A stretch of 46,290 nt of DNA. It comes from an uncultured Blautia sp. Its GTDB lineage: Bacteria; Bacillota; Clostridia; Lachnospirales; Lachnospiraceae. The stretch covers positions 1-46,290 of the forward strand of contig CATXEA010000026.1 of the NCBI GenBank assembly GCA_958367245.1. The letters are read 5' to 3'. Under the pieces are notes generated by a model that worked only from the letters and a program-made list of their open reading frames with translations, was not told the origin of the DNA and did no database searches. Shown here piece after piece: positions 42,030 through 46,290 of this stretch. Made by a program: the position numbers and the translations under genes. Position 1 is the stretch's first letter, and each line of letters starts with the position of its first letter.

Positions 42030-42803
42030 ATGAAGATATTAGGACTTGACAGCTCCGGTATCGTGGCATCCGTGGCAATTGTGGAGGATGATACGCTGCT
42101 GGCGGAATATACTGTAAATTATAAGAAAACACATTCACAGACTCTCCTTCCCATGCTGGATGAGCTTGTGAAGATGACAGAACTTGATATGGAAACGATT
42201 GACGCGATTGCTGTGGCAGCAGGACCGGGTTCTTTTACAGGACTTAGAATTGGCTCGGCTACTGCCAAAGGGCTTGGACTGGCGCTGAAGAAACCGCTGA
42301 TTGCAGTACCTACAGTGGATGCGCTGGCTTTTAATCTGTACGACGCCGAAGGTCTGATATGCCCGATTATGGATGCCAGAAGAAATCAGGTATATACGGG
42401 AATTTATAAATTTGAAAACCATGAACTGGTTACTGTGAGGGAACAGTGGGCTGATGCTGTCACAGAACTGATTCGCATATTGAATGAGATGGGGCAGCCG
42501 GTTACTTTTCTCGGGGATGGCGTACCTGTGTTCAGAGAACTTCTTGAACAGGAACTCAAGGTGCCGTATTCTTTTGCGCCGGCTCATGTGAATAAACAAA
42601 GAGCGGCGGCTGTTGCGGCTCTTGGAATGAAATATTATAAAGAAGGTGAAATCCAGACTGCAGCTTTTCACAGCCCGCAGTATCTCCGCGTATCTCAGGC
42701 AGAGCGTGAGCGCGCTCAAAGAGAAGAGAGTATACAGCCCGAAGGGGAAGACTGTCCGGTGCGTTCTATGGACAGACTGGAAACAACAGGGGGAGCTGTA
42801 TGA
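42030..42803 (+). CDS. tsaB: tRNA t6A synthesis protein TsaB
   Basis: 257 residues of the ASKHA-fold family: MKILGLDSSGIVASVAIVED at the start, HSQTLLPMLDELV, and the YeaZ hallmark VAAGPGSFTGLRIGSATAKGL (about 68-88). It is the partner that holds TsaD in the t6A synthase complex. The ATG at 42030 follows GGGAGGACAATA. Its stop overlaps the rimI start by 4 bp (ATGA). Confidence 0.95.
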   Translation: MKILGLDSSGIVASVAIVEDDTLLAEYTVNYKKTHSQTLLPMLDELVKMTELDMETIDAIAVAAGPGSFTGLRIGSATAKGLGLALKKPLIAVPTVDALAFNLYDAEGLICPIMDARRNQVYTGIYKFENHELVTVREQWADAVTELIRILNEMGQPVTFLGDGVPVFRELLEQELKVPYSFAPAHVNKQRAAAVAALGMKYYKEGEIQTAAFHSPQYLRVSQAERERAQREESIQPEGEDCPVRSMDRLETTGGAV

Positions 42804-43234
42804 TTCTCCGGGAAATGCTGGTAGATGACCTGGAACAGGTTATGGAAATAGAAACTGCACTGTTTCATGTGCCCTGGACAAAGGAAGGCTTTTTTACATT
42901 TCTTACCAGAGATGACGCCATGTTTCTTGTAGTGGAAGAAAAAGGGCGGATTCTGGGATATTGCGGTCTTCTTATGGTTCTTGATGAAGGCGATATTACG
43001 AATGTAGCCGTAGCGGCAGACCGTCAGAGGGAAGGAATCGGACATTTTCTGATGGAGAGTCTGATTCGCCTTGCTGCTGAGAGAGGGGTTACGACAATAC
43101 ATCTGGAAGTGCGTGTAGGAAACGGGACTGCAGTCCGCCTTTATGAGAGAATGGGATTTCAGCGTGATGGAATCCGTAAGGGATATTATCAGGATCCTGT
43201 AGAAGATGCGCTTCTTATGACAAGAACAGGATGA
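42800..43234 (+). CDS. rimI: Ribosomal protein S18-alanine N-acetyltransferase
   Basis: 144 residues of the GNAT fold. Motif A is VAADRQREGIGHFLMESLIRLA (acetyl-CoA pyrophosphate loop R-x2-G-I-G), followed by LEVRVGNGTAVRLYERMGFQRDGIRKGYYQDPVEDALLM, the RimI C-terminus. It acetylates the N-terminus of S18. The start overlaps the tsaB stop, and tsaB-rimI-tsaD linkage is the common arrangement. Confidence 0.93.
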   Translation: MILREMLVDDLEQVMEIETALFHVPWTKEGFFTFLTRDDAMFLVVEEKGRILGYCGLLMVLDEGDITNVAVAADRQREGIGHFLMESLIRLAAERGVTTIHLEVRVGNGTAVRLYERMGFQRDGIRKGYYQDPVEDALLMTRTG

Positions 43235-43252
43235 GCAGAGCAGGAGGAATAT

Positions 43253-44164
43253 ATGTTAGATGTTTGTTTAGTAGGAACCGGAGGGATGATGCCGCTGCCG
43301 AAAAGATGGCTGACAGCGCTTATGACCCGGTATAACGGGAGCAGTCTCCTTATTGACTGCGGAGAGGGAACTCAGGTGGCAATCAAAGAAAAAGGCTGGA
43401 GTTTCAAGCCGATTGATGTAATTTGCTTTACACACTATCATGGGGACCACATCAGCGGTCTTCCGGGGCTTCTTCTTACTATGGGAAATGCAGATCGCAC
43501 AGAACCATTGACGCTTGTAGGACCGAAGGGGCTGGAAAGAGTGGTAAACGCACTTCGCGTGATTGCCCCTGAACTGCCTTTTGAGATTAAATTTATAGAG
43601 ATTACCCAGCCGGAACAGGTTCTGGAGCTTAACGGATACAGAATTACGGCGTTTAAAGTAAATCATAACGTACTCTGTTACGGCTATACTCTGGAGATTC
43701 TCCGTCAGGGAAAATTTTCCGCAGAACGAGCCAGAGAGCAGGAAATTCCGCTTAAGTTCTGGAATCCGCTTCAGAAAGGGCAGACAATCGAGGCGGACGG
43801 AGTAACTTATACACCTGATATGGTGCTTGGCCCGGAACGAAAAGGAATCAAGCTCACATACACAACAGATACCAGACCTACGGATTCTATTCTGAGGAAT
43901 GCCAAAGGCTCGGATTTGTTTATCTGTGAAGGAATGTACGGGGAAGAGGACAAGGCTGATAAAGCCAGAGGCTATAAGCATATGACTTTCCGTGAAGCTG
44001 CAACTATTGCCCGCGATGCCCAGGTGGGAGAACTCTGGCTGACGCATTACAGCCCGTCGCTGGTAAGACCTGACGAATATATGGATAAAGTCAGAGGGAT
44101 TTTCCCCAGGGCTTATCCCGGTAAAGATGGAAAAAGTGTAGAGCTAAACTTTGATGAGGAATGA
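43253..44164 (+). CDS. rnz: Ribonuclease Z (tRNA 3' endonuclease)
   Basis: 303 residues of the metallo-beta-lactamase fold. The zinc motif is H61-Y-H63-G-D65-H66, further ligands are in TTDTRP and in LTHYSPS near the end, and the exosite region lies around 150-185. It removes the 3' trailer of tRNA precursors that lack an encoded CCA, which fits the CCA-less tRNA-Ser genes just downstream. The ATG follows GCAGGAGGAATAT. Insertion of rnz between rimI and tsaD groups tRNA maturation functions. Confidence 0.93.
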   Translation: MLDVCLVGTGGMMPLPKRWLTALMTRYNGSSLLIDCGEGTQVAIKEKGWSFKPIDVICFTHYHGDHISGLPGLLLTMGNADRTEPLTLVGPKGLERVVNALRVIAPELPFEIKFIEITQPEQVLELNGYRITAFKVNHNVLCYGYTLEILRQGKFSAERAREQEIPLKFWNPLQKGQTIEADGVTYTPDMVLGPERKGIKLTYTTDTRPTDSILRNAKGSDLFICEGMYGEEDKADKARGYKHMTFREAATIARDAQVGELWLTHYSPSLVRPDEYMDKVRGIFPRAYPGKDGKSVELNFDEE

Positions 44165-44169
44165 TAAGG

Positions 44170-45189
44170 ATGAAAGATACATTAATTCTTGCAATTGAGA
44201 GCTCCTGTGATGAGACGGCGGCTTCTGTTGTAAAAAACGGCAGAACCATATTGTCAAACGTGATTTCTTCACAGATAGAGCTTCATAAATTATATGGGGG
44301 TGTTGTGCCGGAAATCGCATCCCGTAAGCATATCGAAAAAATTAATCAGGTTATTGAGCAGGCTCTTGCAGATGCGGAGGTAACGCTGGATGATCTGGAT
44401 GCTATTGGTGTAACCTATGGACCGGGACTGGTCGGAGCGCTTCTGGTCGGAGTGGCAGAGGCGAAGGCGATTGCCTATGCAAAAAAGCTTCCTCTTGTGG
44501 GAGTGCATCATATTGAAGGGCATGTATCTGCCAACTACATTGAGCATCCGGATCTGGAACCGCCGTTTCTCTGTCTCATTGTATCCGGCGGGCATACCCA
44601 CCTTGTTATCGTGAAAGATTACGGGGAATTTGAAATTCTTGGACGTACCAGAGACGATGCGGCAGGAGAAGCTTTTGACAAAGTAGCCAGAGCAATTGGT
44701 CTGGGGTATCCCGGAGGTCCGAAGATTGATAAACTTTCAAAAGAAGGAAATCCGGATGCCATTGATTTTCCGCGGGCAAAAATTGACGGCTGTCCTTATG
44801 ACTTCAGCTTCAGCGGCGTGAAATCGGCAGTTCTTAATTATCTTAACAATGCCCGGATGAAAGGGGAAGCGGTGAATCGTGCAGATTTGGCAGCTTCTTT
44901 CCAGAAAGCAGTGGTAGATGTTCTTGTGGAGCATACAATGCTTGCGGCGAGAGATTATAATATTGATAAAATAGCGATTGCCGGAGGTGTGGCATCGAAT
45001 GGAACGCTTCGCGAGGCGATGGAAAAAGCCTGCAAAAAGAACGGGTACAGCTTCTTTCGCCCTTCTCCTGTGTTCTGTACAGATAATGCAGCTATGATCG
45101 GTGTTGCTGCGTACTATGAATATATGAAAGGAACACGCCACGGCTGGGACCTGAATGCAGTTCCTAACTTAAAGCTGGGGGAAAGATGA
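44170..45189 (+). CDS. tsaD: tRNA N6-threonylcarbamoyladenosine transferase TsaD
   Basis: 339 residues. Motifs are LAIESSCDETAASVV, GVVPEIASRKHIEKI, the metal-binding HHIEGHVSANY, IVSGGHTHLVIV, GYPGGPKID and the nucleotide motif AIAGGVASNGTLREAM. It transfers threonylcarbamoyl from the adenylate to A37 of tRNA. I choose the ATG at 44170 (MKDTLILAIESS) because GAGGA is then 9 bp upstream; the alternative ATG at 44161 overlaps the rnz stop by 4 bp and leaves no spacing. Its stop overlaps the ispD start. Confidence 0.95.
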   Translation: MKDTLILAIESSCDETAASVVKNGRTILSNVISSQIELHKLYGGVVPEIASRKHIEKINQVIEQALADAEVTLDDLDAIGVTYGPGLVGALLVGVAEAKAIAYAKKLPLVGVHHIEGHVSANYIEHPDLEPPFLCLIVSGGHTHLVIVKDYGEFEILGRTRDDAAGEAFDKVARAIGLGYPGGPKIDKLSKEGNPDAIDFPRAKIDGCPYDFSFSGVKSAVLNYLNNARMKGEAVNRADLAASFQKAVVDVLVEHTMLAARDYNIDKIAIAGGVASNGTLREAMEKACKKNGYSFFRPSPVFCTDNAAMIGVAAYYEYMKGTRHGWDLNAVPNLKLGER

Positions 45190-45887
45190 TGAATACAGGG
45201 AAAAATACAGCCATTGTTCTGGCAGCAGGACAGGGGAAACGAATGAATTCCAAAATACAGAAACAGTTTCTGGAAATACAGGGCCATCCGGTGCTGTATT
45301 ATTCCCTGCGCTGTTTTCAGGACAGTTCTCTGATTAGAGATATTATTCTGGTAACGGGAGAAGATATGGTCTCCTATTGCCGGGAAGAAATTGTGGAAAA
45401 ATATAATCTTACGAAGGTAAGGTGTGTGATTGCCGGAGGTAAAGAACGGTATGATTCTGTTTATGCCGGACTTCTTGCGTGTGAAGATTGCGAGTATGTG
45501 TTTATCCACGATGGAGCGCGGCCGTTTGTAACTGAAGAAATACTGGAACGTGGATTTTCAGGGGCTTTGAAAACCGGTGCGTGTGTAATTGGTATGCCGT
45601 CGAAAGATACGGTGAAGCTTGCGGATACACAGGGATTTGTTTCGGAAACGCCTGAAAGAAGCAGGGTGTGGACAGTTCAGACACCGCAGATTTTTGCTTA
45701 TCCGCTGATTCGAAGCGCGCACGAAAGTATCAGAAAGAAGGACATGAGCGCAGTGACGGACGATGCAATGGTAGTGGAGCAGGAAACAGGGAACCGTATT
45801 GTTCTGGCGCAGGGCTCATATCAGAACATTAAAATTACCACACCGGAAGACCTGGATATAGCAGAGGCTTTTCTGCGTACACGTTGA
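45186..45887 (+). CDS. ispD: 2-C-methyl-D-erythritol 4-phosphate cytidylyltransferase
   Basis: 233 residues. The CTP-binding start is AIVLAAGQGKRMNSKIQKQFLEIQGHPVLYYSL, then VIAGGKERYDSVYAGL and FIHDGARPFV (IspD signature), TPQIFAYPLI and VTDDAMVVEQ. It catalyses the third step of the methylerythritol phosphate pathway for isoprenoids. ATG 45186 overlaps the tsaD TGA; a second ATG follows directly. It closes the operon before two tRNA genes. I see no clear terminator after it. Confidence 0.95.
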   Translation: MMNTGKNTAIVLAAGQGKRMNSKIQKQFLEIQGHPVLYYSLRCFQDSSLIRDIILVTGEDMVSYCREEIVEKYNLTKVRCVIAGGKERYDSVYAGLLACEDCEYVFIHDGARPFVTEEILERGFSGALKTGACVIGMPSKDTVKLADTQGFVSETPERSRVWTVQTPQIFAYPLIRSAHESIRKKDMSAVTDDAMVVEQETGNRIVLAQGSYQNIKITTPEDLDIAEAFLRTR

Positions 45888-45945
45888 CTTTTTCGCAGGT
45901 TCATTCATGGAAATCGAAAAATTTGAAAAAAACTCAAATTCTGTA

Positions 45946-45974
45946 TTGACATGGCGAAAATTTAATGATAGAAT
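45946..45974 (+). promoter_or_regulatory. Promoter of tRNA-Ser(UGA)
   Basis: TTGACA (45946-45951), 17-bp spacer, TAGAAT (45969-45974), about 36 bp before the tRNA. Confidence 0.75.
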
Positions 45975-46010
45975 ACTTCTTGCGTTGGCAAACAGCGCAG
46001 AAGTAAATAC

Positions 46011-46096
46011 GGAGAGATATCGAAGTGGTCATAACGAGGCGGTCTTGAAAACCGTTTGTCCGCAAGGGCGCGTGGGTTCGAATCCCACTCTCTCCG
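46011..46096 (+). tRNA. tRNA-Ser (anticodon UGA)
   Basis: The acceptor stem is GGAGAGA (46011-46017) with TCTCTCC (46089-46095). The anticodon loop CTTGAAA gives TGA at 46046-46048. A long variable arm (TCCGCAAGGGCGC region) and a GTGGG-TTCGAAT-CCCAC T-arm fit a class II serine tRNA. The CCA end is not encoded (G then CTTG). Confidence 0.95.
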
Positions 46097-46149
46097 CTTG
46101 TTAAGCAAAATCGAGTAAAAAAATAAAATAAAAAACTTGAAAAAAGTGC

Positions 46150-46178
46150 TTGACAAAACAAAAACAACGCGATATAAT
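46150..46178 (+). promoter_or_regulatory. Consensus promoter of tRNA-Ser(GGA)
   Basis: TTGACA (46150-46155), 17-bp spacer, TATAAT (46173-46178): both hexamers are perfect consensus. The tRNA starts about 60 bp downstream. Confidence 0.88.
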
Positions 46179-46239
46179 AACAAAGCTTTCGAACGGCGGA
46201 TGAGTCGAAAAGAAAGAAAAGGTTATTGTAGGGCAATTT

Positions 46240-46290
46240 GGAGAAGTACCCAAGCTGGCCGAAGGGGCTCCCCTGGAAAGGGAGTAGGTC
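46240..46290 (+). tRNA. tRNA-Ser (anticodon GGA), cut by the window end
   Basis: The sequence starts GGAGAAG (acceptor arm), has a D-arm with AAGCTGGCCGAAGGG, an anticodon stem GCTCCC/GGGAG and the loop CTGGAAA with anticodon GGA at 46275-46277. The variable arm begins at the edge and the rest lies outside. Confidence 0.9.

Overview
The window looks like a chromosome segment of an anaerobic Bacillota gut bacterium of the Lachnospiraceae (Blautia/Mediterraneibacter-like). The evidence is strong GGAGG-type ribosome binding sites, FtsH, HPr kinase and UvrC of clostridial type, a CUT1 sugar importer without its own ATPase, a NahK-type hexosamine kinase and tRNAs without an encoded CCA. Genus is an inference. 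Most of the window is core or metabolic DNA of moderate GC; only the left 4 kb is clearly accessory.

Layout. 1-4105: the last codons of rpsI and its terminator, then an AT-rich two-gene island (P-loop ATPase plus HNH nuclease, Septu/PtuAB-like), then a complete 1.9 kb insertion sequence that ends against the sulP stop codon. 4120-8736: a SulP transporter, and divergently a TetM/EF-G-like GTPase fused to a C-terminal NYN (YacP/Rae1-like) nuclease domain. 8775-16903: a response regulator/histidine kinase/ABC exporter unit of antimicrobial-peptide type. A cassette of a DUF134 regulator and a large CoA-disulfide-reductase/rhodanese/siroheme-reductase/ferredoxin fusion sits between regulator and kinase and seems to have cut the kinase gene within its membrane-segment codons. 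17021-21529: a GreA-family factor, then a Na/phosphate cotransporter with Pho-box-like repeats in front of it and a PhoP/PhoR-like pair behind it.

21543-29363: an AraC regulator divergent from a sugar ABC importer, followed by nucleotidyltransferase, NahK-like kinase and GalE. This resembles the galacto-N-biose/lacto-N-biose (Leloir-like) pathway, but the GH112 phosphorylase is not in the window. A repeated TGTGCAAAA motif is found before both the importer and the downstream enzymes. 29466-41441: DUF1846 protein, ftsH, uvrC, hprK, glucokinase, a class A PBP with an acidic Gly/Asn/Asp tail, a YigZ/IMPACT protein and a cyclophilin.

41530-45887: a compact operon tsaE-tsaB-rimI-rnz-tsaD-ispD (tRNA t6A synthesis, tRNA 3' processing, isoprenoid synthesis). 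It is followed by two tRNA-Ser genes (UGA, and GGA cut by the window end). tsaE and ppiB appear to share a bidirectional promoter with overlapping -10 elements.

No CRISPR array, prophage or rRNA was seen. The most unusual items are the GTPase-nuclease fusion, the persulfide/siroheme fusion cassette that splits a sensor kinase, and the regulatory repeats that tie the hexosamine genes together.
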